Below the pieces are notes generated by a model. That model was not told the DNA's origin. It saw only the letters and a program-made list of their open reading frames with translations, and made no database searches. Positions 8,754 through 18,045 of a stretch of 64,000 nt of DNA are shown in pieces (positions within the stretch are counted from its first letter, which is position 1; the number at the start of each line of letters is the position of its first letter). Source of the stretch: JASHVB01 sp035508435. GTDB taxonomy: Bacteria > Pseudomonadota > Alphaproteobacteria > Acetobacterales > Acetobacteraceae. Made by a program: the position numbers and the translations under genes. The DNA is taken from positions 1 to 64,000 of the forward strand of contig DATJNA010000070.1 of assembly GCA_035508435.1 (NCBI GenBank), given 5' to 3'.

Positions 8754-8864
8754 GTCATTGCGAGACCCCGACGGGGGCAGACGCCATCCCGATAGAACCG
8801 GCGCTCGGGCGTCGGTGCGCCGGTTCGAACCAGGTTGCTTCGCCGCTACGCGGCTCGCAATGAC
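8754..8864. mobile_element. Approx. 110-bp palindromic dispersed element (REP/MITE-like), copy 1
   Basis: The element begins gtcattgcgaga and ends gctcgcaatgac, as inverted arms around a roughly 60-bp core. Size and arms match the elements at 38987-39094 and 56704-56812. It lies directly after glgX, and its right arm is continued by tandem repeats to 8989. Confidence 0.65.
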
Positions 8865-8989
8865 ACGGCTCGCGCGGCTCGCAATGACACGGCTCGCGCG
8901 CCTCAAAATGACACGGCTCGCGCGGCTCGCAATGACACGGCTCGCGCGGCTCGCACTGCACGGCTCGCGCGCCTCGCGCTGACATCGAT
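8847..8989. repeat. Tandem array of about six 24-bp units
   Basis: Units run 8847-8870, 8871-8894, 8895-8918, 8919-8942, 8943-8965 and 8966-8989. Each contains ctcgcaatgacacgg or a close variant. The unit is the right tip of the palindromic element at 8754-8864, so the array appears to have grown from that arm. There are no spacers, so it is not a CRISPR array. Confidence 0.8.
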
Positions 8990-9022
8990 CGCGCTTGCCG
9001 CGCTGCTCTGGGGCAGGGTGCG

Positions 9023-9622
9023 CTAAACGGCGTCGCCGGCGAACGGCTCGGCCGGAGTTTGGCGCAGCGGCACCGGACGCACGCGCGGCTCGGTCTGGCG
9101 GCGGGTGAATTCGGGCGCGATGTCGGCGAGCTCGATGAACTGGTCGGCCTGACGGCGCAGCTCGTCGGCCACCATCGGCGGCGCCGTGCGGATCGAAGAG
9201 ATCACCGACACCCGCACGCCCTTGCGCTGCATCGCCTCGACCAGGCGGCGGAAGTCCGAATCGCCCGAGAACAATACCGCGTGATCCAACCTTGCGGCGA
9301 GTTCCAGCATGTCCACCGCGACCTCGATGTCCATGCTGCCCTTGATGCGGCGGCGGCCGGACGAATCGGTGAATTCCTTTGCCGGCTTGGTCACCAATGT
9401 GTAGCCATTGTACGCCAGCCAGTCGGTGAGCGGCTTCAGCGGCGAATATTCATCGGTCTCCAGTACGGCGGAATAGTAGTAGGCACGGATGACGTAGGTC
9501 TTCTTGCGGAAGAACTCGAGCAAGTTGCGATAGTCTACGTCGAAGCCGAGGTTGCGCGAGGCGGAGTAGAGATTGGCGCCGTCGATGAACAGGGCGGTGC
9601 GTTCGTTGGGGAAGAAATGCAT
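9023..9622 (-). CDS. NYN-domain (LabA/DUF88-like) PIN-fold nuclease
   Basis: A 199-residue protein with the NYN fold, related to PIN ribonucleases. Acidic catalytic positions are D14 in LFIDGAN, D98 and D104 in SMDIEVAVDML, and D121/D123 in FSGDSDFRRL. This family is predicted to cleave RNA in a metal-dependent manner. The C-terminal 35 residues are Pro/Arg-rich and probably disordered. It is divergent from folK, a common alphaproteobacterial neighbour. Confidence 0.88.
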   Translation of the reverse strand: MHFFPNERTALFIDGANLYSASRNLGFDVDYRNLLEFFRKKTYVIRAYYYSAVLETDEYSPLKPLTDWLAYNGYTLVTKPAKEFTDSSGRRRIKGSMDIEVAVDMLELAARLDHAVLFSGDSDFRRLVEAMQRKGVRVSVISSIRTAPPMVADELRRQADQFIELADIAPEFTRRQTEPRVRPVPLRQTPAEPFAGDAV

Positions 9623-9779
9623 TGGGTGACCTCACGACAAAAGAACAGGGGCGATCCCGCGTGGGGCGTCGCTACTTGAAGCTGCGCGGACCGGGCGAAC
9701 TGGGCTGTCCGGGGGCGACAGACATCGCAGCATCGCGCATTCGAAGGAAAAGTGAAACCGGGGGAGGGGAGAGCGGGGC

Positions 9780-10298
9780 GTGATCCTGGTATCGATCGGC
9801 GCCAACCTGCCGGGGCCGGACGGGGCGCCGCCGTTGGCGACGTGCCGGCGGGCGGCGGCGGCGTTGGACGCGCTGCCGGGGTTGCGGCTGCGCGGCCTGT
9901 CGCGCTGGTTCGCGACCGCGCCGGTGCTGGCGGAGGGGGCGCCGCCCGGGGCGCAACCCTATTACGTGAACGGAATGGCGCACCTGGTGCGGGCGCCGGC
10001 CGCGGCGGCGGTGGACCCTGCGGTGCTGTTACGGCAACTGATGGCTCTGGAGGCGGCGGCGGGGCGGGTGCGCGGCGAGGTGGATGCGCCGCGCGTGCTG
10101 GACCTGGATATCATTGCGGTCGACGATCTGGTGCGTGCGGCGCCCGATCCGGTGTTGCCGCATCCCAGGGCACACCGGCGGGCATTCGTGTTGGTGCCGC
10201 TGGCGGAGGTGGCGCCGGGCTGGGTGCATCCGGTGCTGCGGCAGAGCGTGGCGGCATTGCTCGCGGGGTTGCCGGCGCAGGAACTGCGGGCGCTGTAG
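9780..10298 (+). CDS. folK: 2-amino-4-hydroxy-6-hydroxymethyldihydropteridine diphosphokinase
   Basis: A 172-residue HPPK, transferring pyrophosphate from ATP to hydroxymethyldihydropterin in folate synthesis. It shows the HPPK signature (APRVLDLDIIAVDD), the N-terminal ILVSIGANLPG, and the C-terminal PHPRAHRRAFVLVPL and EVAPGWVHP. Start is GTG at 9780 after a purine-rich ggggaggggagagc. No other folate gene is adjacent; a tRNA gene and then an accessory region follow. Confidence 0.92.
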   Translation: MILVSIGANLPGPDGAPPLATCRRAAAALDALPGLRLRGLSRWFATAPVLAEGAPPGAQPYYVNGMAHLVRAPAAAAVDPAVLLRQLMALEAAAGRVRGEVDAPRVLDLDIIAVDDLVRAAPDPVLPHPRAHRRAFVLVPLAEVAPGWVHPVLRQSVAALLAGLPAQELRAL

Positions 10299-10457
10299 GG
10301 AAGGCCCGCGCAGCTTCCGGCTGCGAGTCGGTTCAGCGCGGATTGGATTGGTGGGGGCTGGTATGGCGCGGGTTGGTTTGGTTGCGGCGGGATGGCCGGA
10401 CGCCTATAACGCGCCGCACCGCGGCTGGGCGGAGATTCCGCCCATGGATGCCTGCCT

Positions 10458-10547
<90 letters not shown>

Positions 10548-10581
10548 AATCTATCCGGCAGCGCGCCACGCATCCTCGGCC

Positions 10582-10605
10582 CCTCCGGTCGGCTGTCACC
10601 GGAGG
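10582..10605 (+). terminator. Hairpin downstream of tRNA-Ser
   Basis: A perfect 8-bp stem CCTCCGGT/ACCGGAGG with an 8-nt loop lies 35 bp after the tRNA. No T-tract follows, so the terminator role is tentative. Confidence 0.4.
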
Positions 10606-10664
10606 AGGCATTGAACACGACATCATTCGATGATAGATTCGTGCCCCGAGATGGAGGTTGCCAG

Positions 10665-10862
10665 ATGCGCACAACTCTTGCCTTGGACGATGAGCTGGTC
10701 GCCAAGGCCGAAGCGTTCACTGGCTTGAAGGAAAAGTCGAGCCTGGTCCGTGAGGCACTCAAGGCGCTCATCGAGCGCGAGAGCGCGCGACGATTGGCGC
10801 GTCTGGGCGGGAGCCAGCCTGATTTGAAGCCGCCGCCACGGCGGCGGCCAGGCGCAGTGTGA
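10665..10862 (+). CDS. vapB: VapB-type antitoxin (ribbon-helix-helix)
   Basis: A 65-residue protein with MRTTLALDDELVAKAEAFTG followed by KSSLVREALKALIERE, the short beta-strand/helix/helix DNA-binding pattern of VapB family 2 antitoxins (DUF2191-like). The Pro/Arg-rich C-terminus would wrap the toxin. GGAGG at 10653 sets the ATG at 10665. Its stop overlaps the toxin's GTG start (GTGA). Autoregulation of the pair is usual for the family; no operator was identified. Confidence 0.85.
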   Translation: MRTTLALDDELVAKAEAFTGLKEKSSLVREALKALIERESARRLARLGGSQPDLKPPPRRRPGAV

Positions 10863-11242
10863 TCCTGGCCGATACGTCTGTCTGGGTCGACCATCTGCGG
10901 GCGGGCGACAAGGCGCTCGCCGCGCTGCTCGACGCGGGGATGGTTCTGGCGCATCCCTTTGTCATCGGCGAACTCGCTTTGGGCAATTTGCGTCAGCGCG
11001 AAATCGTGTTGAAGGCGCTAGCGGACCTACCCCCTGCCGGTGTCGCGACGGATGCGGAAGTGCTTCATTTGATCGAGCGTCATGCGTTGTCCGGGCGCGG
11101 GATCGGATATATCGACGCTCATCTGCTCGCCGCGGTGAAACTAACGGCGGGCGCGGAACTGTGGACGCACGACAAGAGACTGCACGCTGCCGCGGCTCAA
11201 TTGCGATTGGCGCTCACGCTCCCTCGATCCCGCGGATCATAG
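10859..11242 (+). CDS. vapC: VapC-type PIN-domain ribonuclease toxin
   Basis: A 127-residue PIN-domain protein. Acidic active-site residues are visible: D5 in LADTSVWVDHL, E38 in VIGELALG, D86 in GYIDAHLL and D105 in WTHDKRL. VapC toxins are Mg-dependent RNases, usually cutting tRNA or rRNA, neutralised by the VapB encoded just upstream. Start is GTG, overlapping the antitoxin by 4 nt. The module lies 110 bp after tRNA-Ser, consistent with an accessory insertion. Confidence 0.9.
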   Translation: MILADTSVWVDHLRAGDKALAALLDAGMVLAHPFVIGELALGNLRQREIVLKALADLPPAGVATDAEVLHLIERHALSGRGIGYIDAHLLAAVKLTAGAELWTHDKRLHAAAAQLRLALTLPRSRGS

Positions 11243-11499
11243 GGCCACAGCGTAGACATAGTACTCATCATCGTCGGTCGTGGCCCGCCACCGCAATGAT
11301 TTATGCCTGACATATTGTAAACTACGGAAAATACCGACAGCAAAGCTGCCTTGCCACATAGGACTCCGCGCCTTTGTCACCACACAGGAGTTAGACCAAG
11401 GGATATTGCAGGCAACGGGCATTGGCTTGGCCCGCCTGACCGTTGCTGATCGCAGCAACCGGGGATCGCCCACGGTCGCTCTCAATCGGCCGGCGCAGT

Positions 11500-11697
11500 C
11501 TACTTCTTGGCCATAAGGTTGACCGCTAACGTCAATGACTTCGCGTGCTTTGTTGGGACTGGCGACGCCGATCCCGTCGATGCTACGAGATAGGTCTTCC
11601 CGGAAGCCGAGGGCGTCGCTTCGTCGATGGACTGCTTCGAGATGTCCATCGTCACGATCAACTTGTCACCCTCAACCTTCCACTCAATATTGTGCAT
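11500..11697 (-). CDS. Small conserved-type hypothetical protein
   Basis: A 65-residue protein: IEWKVEGDKLIVTMDISK, then a Ser/Gly loop (SASGKTYLVASTGSASPVP) and LTLAVNLMAKK. This alternating strand pattern with a TYLVAST core resembles short hypothetical proteins seen in proteobacterial accessory DNA. No function can be assigned. There is no clear ribosome site before the ATG at 11697. The surrounding DNA is less GC-rich than average. Confidence 0.55.
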   Translation of the reverse strand: MHNIEWKVEGDKLIVTMDISKQSIDEATPSASGKTYLVASTGSASPVPTKHAKSLTLAVNLMAKK

Positions 11698-12194
11698 TGC
11701 TCAGCAGCCCCACATGTTCAGAACACCGACCCGCCGGAAGTCACAACCCAATTGTGCCGCGTTTGGTCAATGGCGGCAGGTTCCACACAGTCTGTCAGGG
11801 TTTCGACATAGCAGCACCCTACAATACGCTGGCGATCGCGGCCAGCCCGCTCACCGCCGCCGCAACGCGGTGCTGCCGAAATCGCGGTCGCTCCAATCGC
11901 GATCAGCATTCCCAGCTATGGCGGTATCCAGGCTCACGAACCATTCCTGCTCGGTACCCGGCGCGGTGCACCGGCCTGGCTGGCAACGTGACACGGATGG
12001 GCCAGGTAATGGCGGCGGCCAGGACGCTACCGAAGCCGCCCTGGCGCATGGCCCGCCGTGCCCTGCACCGCATACCTCGTCCGCCGGCGGACGACCGATC
12101 ACTTGCTGACGTCCCTCGCAACTGAGGCGGAGCCGGCGGCGCCATGTGGTACCGCCGCCCATCCATCTCTGCGGCAACGCGAAATGCCGCGGCG
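11698..12194. other. About 500 bp without a supported gene
   Basis: Several overlapping frames on both strands, none with a recognisable domain, plausible start signal or consistent codon bias. Nothing more can be supported. Confidence 0.5.
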
Positions 12195-12983
12195 CTATTC
12201 CCAGAACTCCCCCTTGCTGGGTAGCTTGCTAAAGTCACCTGCGTCGTGGCAGAGGAACACCGGCACCCCAGACCGTTCCATCTGTTTCATGCGCATGCGC
12301 GTCATCGACATTGCGCTCGTGCTCCAGTCCCAGGGCATCGGTACCATCGCCTCATAGCCGTCGCGCTGATGGCCCACGTCGGCGCCAAGGCAGACCTTGC
12401 CGCGCTGTGGCAGATTGAGGATCAATGACTGGTGACCGGGCGAGTGGCCCGCCGTCTTGATCAGCCGCAAGCTGCCATCCTCGAAGAGATCGCAGTCTCC
12501 CTCGATCTCCAAGAGTTCGAGTTTGCGCAGATCGCGAAAGTCGTTCTGGCAATACACCGGCCTGGTCCACGGGTCCGGCCAAAGCGCATACCGGATTTCC
12601 TCTCGCTGAATGACGTGGACCGCATTGGGGAAGTACGACATGCCGCCGGCATGGTCGAGATGCAGGTGGGAATATACCACGTACCGCACATCCTCCGGGC
12701 GTGAGCCGAGCCGTTTGAGTTGGGCGTCGATGGCGTGCTCGCGGGTGAATCCATGAGCACCGAACGCATCACGGATACCCGGCCCCCAGTAGGCATCACC
12801 GCGTTCCGGGTCGGCGATCGCATCGTTCACACCGGTGTCCCAGAGGATCAGACCATGCTTGGGGTGTTCGATGATGCCGACCGTCGTTGGCACCGAGACC
12901 GTGCCTTGAGCAAAGGCCACCAGCTTGTTCTTGTCGGGACGCAGCGGCCCGGCGTCCACAACGGTGAAGCGCAATCCAGCCAT
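12195..12983 (-). CDS. Metallo-beta-lactamase-fold hydrolase, N-acyl-homoserine-lactonase-like
   Basis: A 262-residue metallo-beta-lactamase-fold enzyme. The dinuclear zinc motif SHLHLDHAGG (H106, H108, D110, H111) is complete, with further ligands H180 in TAGHSPGH and D202 in LGADVGH. Layout and spacing resemble AttM/AiiB-type AHL lactonases, which open the lactone ring of quorum-sensing signals. Other lactones are possible, since no LuxI/LuxR gene is nearby. An excellent AGGAGGAG ribosome site precedes the ATG. No signal peptide, so cytoplasmic. It stands alone between gene-poor flanks. Confidence 0.82.
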   Translation of the reverse strand: MAGLRFTVVDAGPLRPDKNKLVAFAQGTVSVPTTVGIIEHPKHGLILWDTGVNDAIADPERGDAYWGPGIRDAFGAHGFTREHAIDAQLKRLGSRPEDVRYVVYSHLHLDHAGGMSYFPNAVHVIQREEIRYALWPDPWTRPVYCQNDFRDLRKLELLEIEGDCDLFEDGSLRLIKTAGHSPGHQSLILNLPQRGKVCLGADVGHQRDGYEAMVPMPWDWSTSAMSMTRMRMKQMERSGVPVFLCHDAGDFSKLPSKGEFWE

Positions 12984-14127
12984 TTCGTCTCCTCCTTATC
13001 CATCGCCTATCGGGCGTGGATACGCTACGAGCCGGCGAGTGCGCCGTGCAAGCGACAACCGGGAAACTGACCATTCACACCGATGATCCGGTCATCCCGC
13101 ACACCGGGAACGCGATTGCGACGGTGGCCATTCCGACTGGCGCATCAGGTGATGGCTGGTCGAAGGCCATGGCGATTGCTTGCCGAGTGATGCGGGACAG
13201 GACCGGCGACGGCACGCCATGGCCTGACGCATGACCGTGCGCATCTGCGTGACGACCGGGCGATCGTGTGATCTGCTGGCGAACGAACGGTAAATCAGGC
13301 AACGCTCGATGACCCTTGCACCAATTCGTGGCGCGCCTCCGGGCGCGGCGATCCCCGATTTTCCGGCCGAGGAGCTGAACGCCGGACCAGCATTCGCAAC
13401 GACCGCAGTGCCGATCTCCGACGCCCCGCATCGATTGCCGCCCGCGCGACAGCCCTACACACCGGTGAAATTCTCGGGCAGCGGCACTACGCTGACGTTC
13501 AGGGTGATTCCGGAACAACCGGCGCTCTCGCGGGCAAGCATGACGATTCACGCAATAGCGGAACCAGTAGCACAACCCTCGCGCGCGGTAGGTTCTCTGA
13601 GGATGTCGGCCGACGCCGCCAGAAGGTTCCTGGCCGACTTGCGGAATGGACATGCCGTGGCAAGAGGCGATGAGGATGGCACGCTCGAGGTGGCGTACGA
13701 GATTGGCGAATTTCTTCTCCGCGATGCCGGCGAGTGCCATATCTTGTGCCGTTTCCCTTGCCAACATGGCCGCGAAATCGAGGTTGCCGCGAGCCACCTT
13801 CTTGCCGACCTGGGAACCTAGCCGTTGCGAATCTTGAAGCAGTTAGTTCGAGTGCCAACTCTGCTCATCTCGCCTTTCGGCTGCATGCCGCCGCCGTGGC
13901 TTCGCTCCCTGACGATCCGGCCGTTGCTCCTGCCGAAAATCATGCATGCCCACCGTGAACGGTCGTCGAAATTTCCGGCGCCGAAGGGGCAGGCGCCCGC
14001 GCCGAAATGACAGGTGGATATGCTCCCCGATTGCAGCGGCGACACGACGGCGAAACTCTTCGCTGTCCGTGGCGCTTCTCCCTCCGAGCAAAGCGCTGCG
14101 CTGTGCGGACGGAGGGGTCAGGGCATG
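12984..14127. other. About 1.1 kb with no confidently supported gene
   Basis: Competing frames exist on both strands. A minus-strand frame near 13600-13797 (GTG start; begins MARGNLDFAAMLARETAQDM) looks protein-like for about 55 residues, then becomes low-quality, as a decayed gene would. A plus-strand frame at 13309-13821 overlaps it. Neither matches a family I recognise. Confidence 0.45.
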
Positions 14128-14400
14128 TCACCCTCGCGTTGCGCCGCGGCGGTTGGCGGTGCGCGGCGTCAGCAACCGCCCGGCCACCACATAGCCGATG
14201 ACGAGGCCGAGCGCAGCCTGGCCAAAATCCAGCAGGAGGTAGATCCAACTTTCGTGGTATTCGCCGCTGGAGATGGTCGCGGTTGCGCCGGAGACGATCA
14301 CCGCCACAACGCTCAGGGCGAAGCGCAATCGCCCCATGGTCGTCGGCCATATCACCGCACCAAGGATTGCACCCAGTATGACTGGGACAAGCTCATCCAT
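14128..14400 (-). CDS. Small integral membrane protein
   Basis: A 90-residue protein with three likely membrane segments (LVPVILGAILGAVIW, FALSVVAVIVSGATATI, and LLLDFGQAALGLVIGYVVAG) and a basic C-terminal tail. A strong GGGGGGAA ribosome site lies upstream of the ATG at 14400. Family and function not recognised. It is divergent from the large propeller gene at 14673. Confidence 0.6.
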   Translation of the reverse strand: MDELVPVILGAILGAVIWPTTMGRLRFALSVVAVIVSGATATISSGEYHESWIYLLLDFGQAALGLVIGYVVAGRLLTPRTANRRGATRG

Positions 14401-14672
14401 TGCTGGTTCCCCCCGCTTCGGTCACGCAAATTGACCAAGGCCCAACGCGGGTCAGGCCGGACAGACGTTGGACAGAAAGATGCACGGCATCCGGGCGGCG
14501 CGCAATCGCAATATGGCCTGCGCTGGCCGACCCGCATGTCGCATCCCGGCTCAGTTGAGAGCGACATGGCCGCGTTGACCGCAGCCCCGGAATTCGTGAC
14601 GCTGTCAGTCAGCGGGCGGGATGCTGGCTCGTCGAGACGCATTGACCGGCTGTCGAAGGAAGTGAACGCGCC

Positions 14673-17600
14673 ATGATAGATTGGTCCCACCTCACCGCCT
14701 CTGGCAAGCTCGATGCCCTGAGGTGGCGGTGCATTGGTCCGCCCCGCGGCGGGCGTGTCGTTGCTGTCGCGGGTGATCCCGTCGATCCCATGGTGTGCTA
14801 TTTCGGGGCTTGTGCCGGAGGTATATGGAAGACGATCGATGGCGGCGTCTATTGGCGCTGCATTTCCGATGGTTTTCTGAACAGCGCGGCGATCGGCGCG
14901 ATCGCCGTATCCGGTTCCGACCGCAACGTGATCTATGCCGGCACCGGCGAGACGGAGATTCGCCTTGACGTGTCCTATGGCGACGGACTCTACAAGTCCA
15001 CCGACGCCGGTCGCACCTGGTCGCACGCCGGCCTGCGCGACACCAGGCATATCGGCCGCATCTGCATCCATCCCGACAACTGCGACATCGTCTATGTGGC
15101 AGCGCTTGGCGACATATTCGGCCCGCATGAGGCGCGCGGCGTGTTTCGCTCCCGCGATGGCGGCAAGACCTGGGAGAAAGTGCTGTATCGGGACGCCGAC
15201 ACCGGCGCGGTCGACATCTCGATGGATTCGAACAATCCGCGGATTCTGTTTGCCGGTTTCTGGCAGACGCGGCGCAATTTCTGGAACCTTTCCAGTGGCG
15301 GCCCAGGCAGCGGATTGTTCCGTTCGACGGATGGCGGCGACACCTGGGAGGAGATCACCCGCGCCCCCGGGTTGCCGGACGGACCGATCGGCAAAGTGGG
15401 CGTCGCGGTATCCCCGGCGAAGCCTGGCCGGGTCTGGGCGCTGATCGAGACGACCGGCAACCAGACCGGCCTGTACCGCACGGAGAATTACGGCGACCGC
15501 TGGGTCATGGTCTCCTCGAACCGCGATCTGATGCATCGACCCTGGTACTATACGCACGTGTTCGCCGATCCGGTCGGGCCTGAAACGGTATACGTGCTCA
15601 ACCTGCAAATGTGGAAATCGACCGACGGCGGCGCCGGCTTCACCGAGATCATGACGCCGCACGGCGATAACCACGATCTGTGGATCGATCCCGGCAATCC
15701 GTCCCGCATGGTGCAGGGCAATGATGGCGGCGCCTGCGTGTCCTTCAACGCGGGGATCACATGGTCTTCCATCTACAACCAGCCGACGGCACAATTCTAT
15801 CGCATCGACACCGACAACCGCTTTCCCTATCGCGTCTTCGCCACGCAGCAGGACAACACATCAATCGCGGTGCCAAGTGCAAGCTATGCGGGCGCCATCA
15901 CGCTCGGTGATTGCAGCTACCCCGGCACCGGCGAGAGTGGCTTCATTGCTGTGAAGCCGGATGACCCGAACCTGGTCTATTGCGGCGCCGTCGGGTCCAG
16001 CCCGGGAGGCGCCGGCGCGTTGCAGCGGTACGACTATCGCACCGGCCAGATTCAACTTGTGAATGTCTGGCCCGAGGAATCCACCGGCATCGCGCCGCGG
16101 GACATGAAATACCGCTTCGCCTGGACCTTCCCGATCGTGTTTTCGCCGCACGACAGCAACGTGCTGTACGCGGGCGGTAACCATGTCTTTCGCAGCACGG
16201 ACGAAGGCATGAGCTGGCAGGCGATCTCGCCGGACCTCAGCCTGAATGACAAGTCTCGCCAGGGACACTCGGGCGGCGATATCACCGCCGAAAGCGCCGG
16301 CGCCGAGGTCCACGCCACCTGCGCATGCCTGGTCGAATCGCCGCATCGTCGGGGCGAGATCTGGGCATCGACCGATGACGGCCTGGTGCATGTCACACGC
16401 GACAATGGCGCGTCGTGGGAGAATGTTACTCCGCCCGGCTTGCCGGAGCTCGCGTATGTCGGCGGTGTCGAGGTCTCGGCACACAACGCCGATACGGTCT
16501 ATATCGCTGCGACCCGCTACAAGCTGGCGGATTACCGACCGTATCTTTACCGGACGAGGGACAGCGGTCGTAGCTGGCACTCGATCACCGGCAACTTTCC
16601 CGACAACGAGATCACACGGGTGATCCGCGCGGATCGCGTTCAACCGGGCGTATTGTTCGTTGGTACGGAAACCGGCATCTTTTTCAGCCTGGACGACGGC
16701 GAGAACTGGCTGCGCATGCGAAGTGGCCTGCCAGTGGTTCCCGTGTACGACCTCAAGATCAAGAACAGTGATCTGATTGCCGGGACGCATGGCCGATCGT
16801 TCTGGATTCTGGACGACATCGCGCCGCTGCGCGCACTCGCCGACGGCAGCGTCGCGTCGCGGCTTGTGCCGCCACGCGAAACCATCCGCACGAAGCTACA
16901 TTTCGGCGCGCTGGGCGGTGTGCGGAGGCCAGTTGCGTTCGCGATCACCTTCGGTATCGGCGGCGGTATCGCGACGCAGGAGCTGGCCGACGGCACGCGA
17001 CGCCGCGAACACCTCGATGTGGGCGAGAACCCACCCAACGGAGCGATCATCTACTATTGGCTGGGCGATGATGTGGCAGAACCGGTGGCACTCACCTTGC
17101 GCGATTCGGCGGGCTCGGTGGTGAACACGCTGCGTAGCGATGATGAGGCGCTGCCGGCTGCCCGCCGGCCGACCGCGCGCCGCGGCCTCAACCGATTCGT
17201 GTGGGACATGAAGCACACCGGGCCGGAACGCATTGATCCGCCATGGGCGACGCAGAACAACAAGCCACTGGCCAACGAGCCGGACCCGCAGGCAGGTCCG
17301 ACCGTCGTGCCGGGGACCTATCGTGTCGAACTGGCGATCGGCGCTGAGCTCCACACCGCCGGTCTGGTAATTGCCAAGGACCCGCGACTCGGCACGACGC
17401 AGGCTGATTATGAAAGCCAGTTCAACCTGCTCGCGGCGCTCAACGACAAGATGTCCGCACTCAACGCGGCGGTCAGACGCATCCGGCGTCTGACCTGCCA
17501 GCTTCGCATGCTGGCAGAGCAATTTGGCGACGGTCACACTGCCTTGGCGGAGAAGACAAGGTCGGCCACGGAAGGCCTGTCCGCGATCGAGCGCGTCCTG

Positions 17601-17852
17601 GTGGATGTCGATCGGGAGTCGCCGCGCGACGTATTGCGTCATCCGGCTGGGTTGAACGATACGCTGGTTGACCTGATCAACACGGTGGCGATTGCCGACA
17701 TGGCACCAACGGCGCAGGCCGTGGCAGTCTCGCGTGAGATCATGGATCAGGTCGATGCACAGCTTGCGAGCCTGCAGGCGATCCTGTCGGGCGATGTCGC
17801 CGCGATCAACCGGATTGCGGCCGAAGCCGCTGTCCCGCATGTCGTGGCGTAG
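14673..17852 (+). CDS. Large sortilin/BNR-repeat beta-propeller protein
   Basis: A 1059-residue protein. Many Asp-box/BNR motifs (S-x-D-x-G-x-T-W) are visible: KSTDAGRTW, RSRDGGKTW, RSTDGGDTW, RSTDEGMSW, RDNGASW, RDSGRSW and DDGENW. These place it with VPS10/sortilin-like and YVTN/BNR propeller proteins, sometimes annotated as glycosyl hydrolases. The C-terminal third (from about residue 730) has a beta-sandwich-like segment ending VVPGTYRVEL, then a helical region to the end. Most homologues of this layout are secreted, but no signal peptide is present here. AAGGAAG precedes the ATG. Substrate unknown. Confidence 0.8.
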   Translation: MIDWSHLTASGKLDALRWRCIGPPRGGRVVAVAGDPVDPMVCYFGACAGGIWKTIDGGVYWRCISDGFLNSAAIGAIAVSGSDRNVIYAGTGETEIRLDVSYGDGLYKSTDAGRTWSHAGLRDTRHIGRICIHPDNCDIVYVAALGDIFGPHEARGVFRSRDGGKTWEKVLYRDADTGAVDISMDSNNPRILFAGFWQTRRNFWNLSSGGPGSGLFRSTDGGDTWEEITRAPGLPDGPIGKVGVAVSPAKPGRVWALIETTGNQTGLYRTENYGDRWVMVSSNRDLMHRPWYYTHVFADPVGPETVYVLNLQMWKSTDGGAGFTEIMTPHGDNHDLWIDPGNPSRMVQGNDGGACVSFNAGITWSSIYNQPTAQFYRIDTDNRFPYRVFATQQDNTSIAVPSASYAGAITLGDCSYPGTGESGFIAVKPDDPNLVYCGAVGSSPGGAGALQRYDYRTGQIQLVNVWPEESTGIAPRDMKYRFAWTFPIVFSPHDSNVLYAGGNHVFRSTDEGMSWQAISPDLSLNDKSRQGHSGGDITAESAGAEVHATCACLVESPHRRGEIWASTDDGLVHVTRDNGASWENVTPPGLPELAYVGGVEVSAHNADTVYIAATRYKLADYRPYLYRTRDSGRSWHSITGNFPDNEITRVIRADRVQPGVLFVGTETGIFFSLDDGENWLRMRSGLPVVPVYDLKIKNSDLIAGTHGRSFWILDDIAPLRALADGSVASRLVPPRETIRTKLHFGALGGVRRPVAFAITFGIGGGIATQELADGTRRREHLDVGENPPNGAIIYYWLGDDVAEPVALTLRDSAGSVVNTLRSDDEALPAARRPTARRGLNRFVWDMKHTGPERIDPPWATQNNKPLANEPDPQAGPTVVPGTYRVELAIGAELHTAGLVIAKDPRLGTTQADYESQFNLLAALNDKMSALNAAVRRIRRLTCQLRMLAEQFGDGHTALAEKTRSATEGLSAIERVLVDVDRESPRDVLRHPAGLNDTLVDLINTVAIADMAPTAQAVAVSREIMDQVDAQLASLQAILSGDVAAINRIAAEAAVPHVVA

Positions 17853-18045
17853 CGTGTGGGACCGCTGCCCGTGAACGAAACCGTGCAAGACCTGGGGGAT
17901 AACAGGCTGTGGGTGTGGCGGGATGGTCGATTGCGGTGACCGGACACCAGGTTCGTCGGTTTTGCCGCGTCTTGCTCTCCGCCCCACGTTTGAGACCGCC
18001 GGTCGGGGCGACTTGCTGGCCGGCCCAACCGAGCCGGGCGGCCGA

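Noticed and set aside
8847..8989. CRISPR-like array of 24-bp repeats
   Set aside because: The units are contiguous with no spacers, derive from a neighbouring palindromic element, and no cas genes are present.
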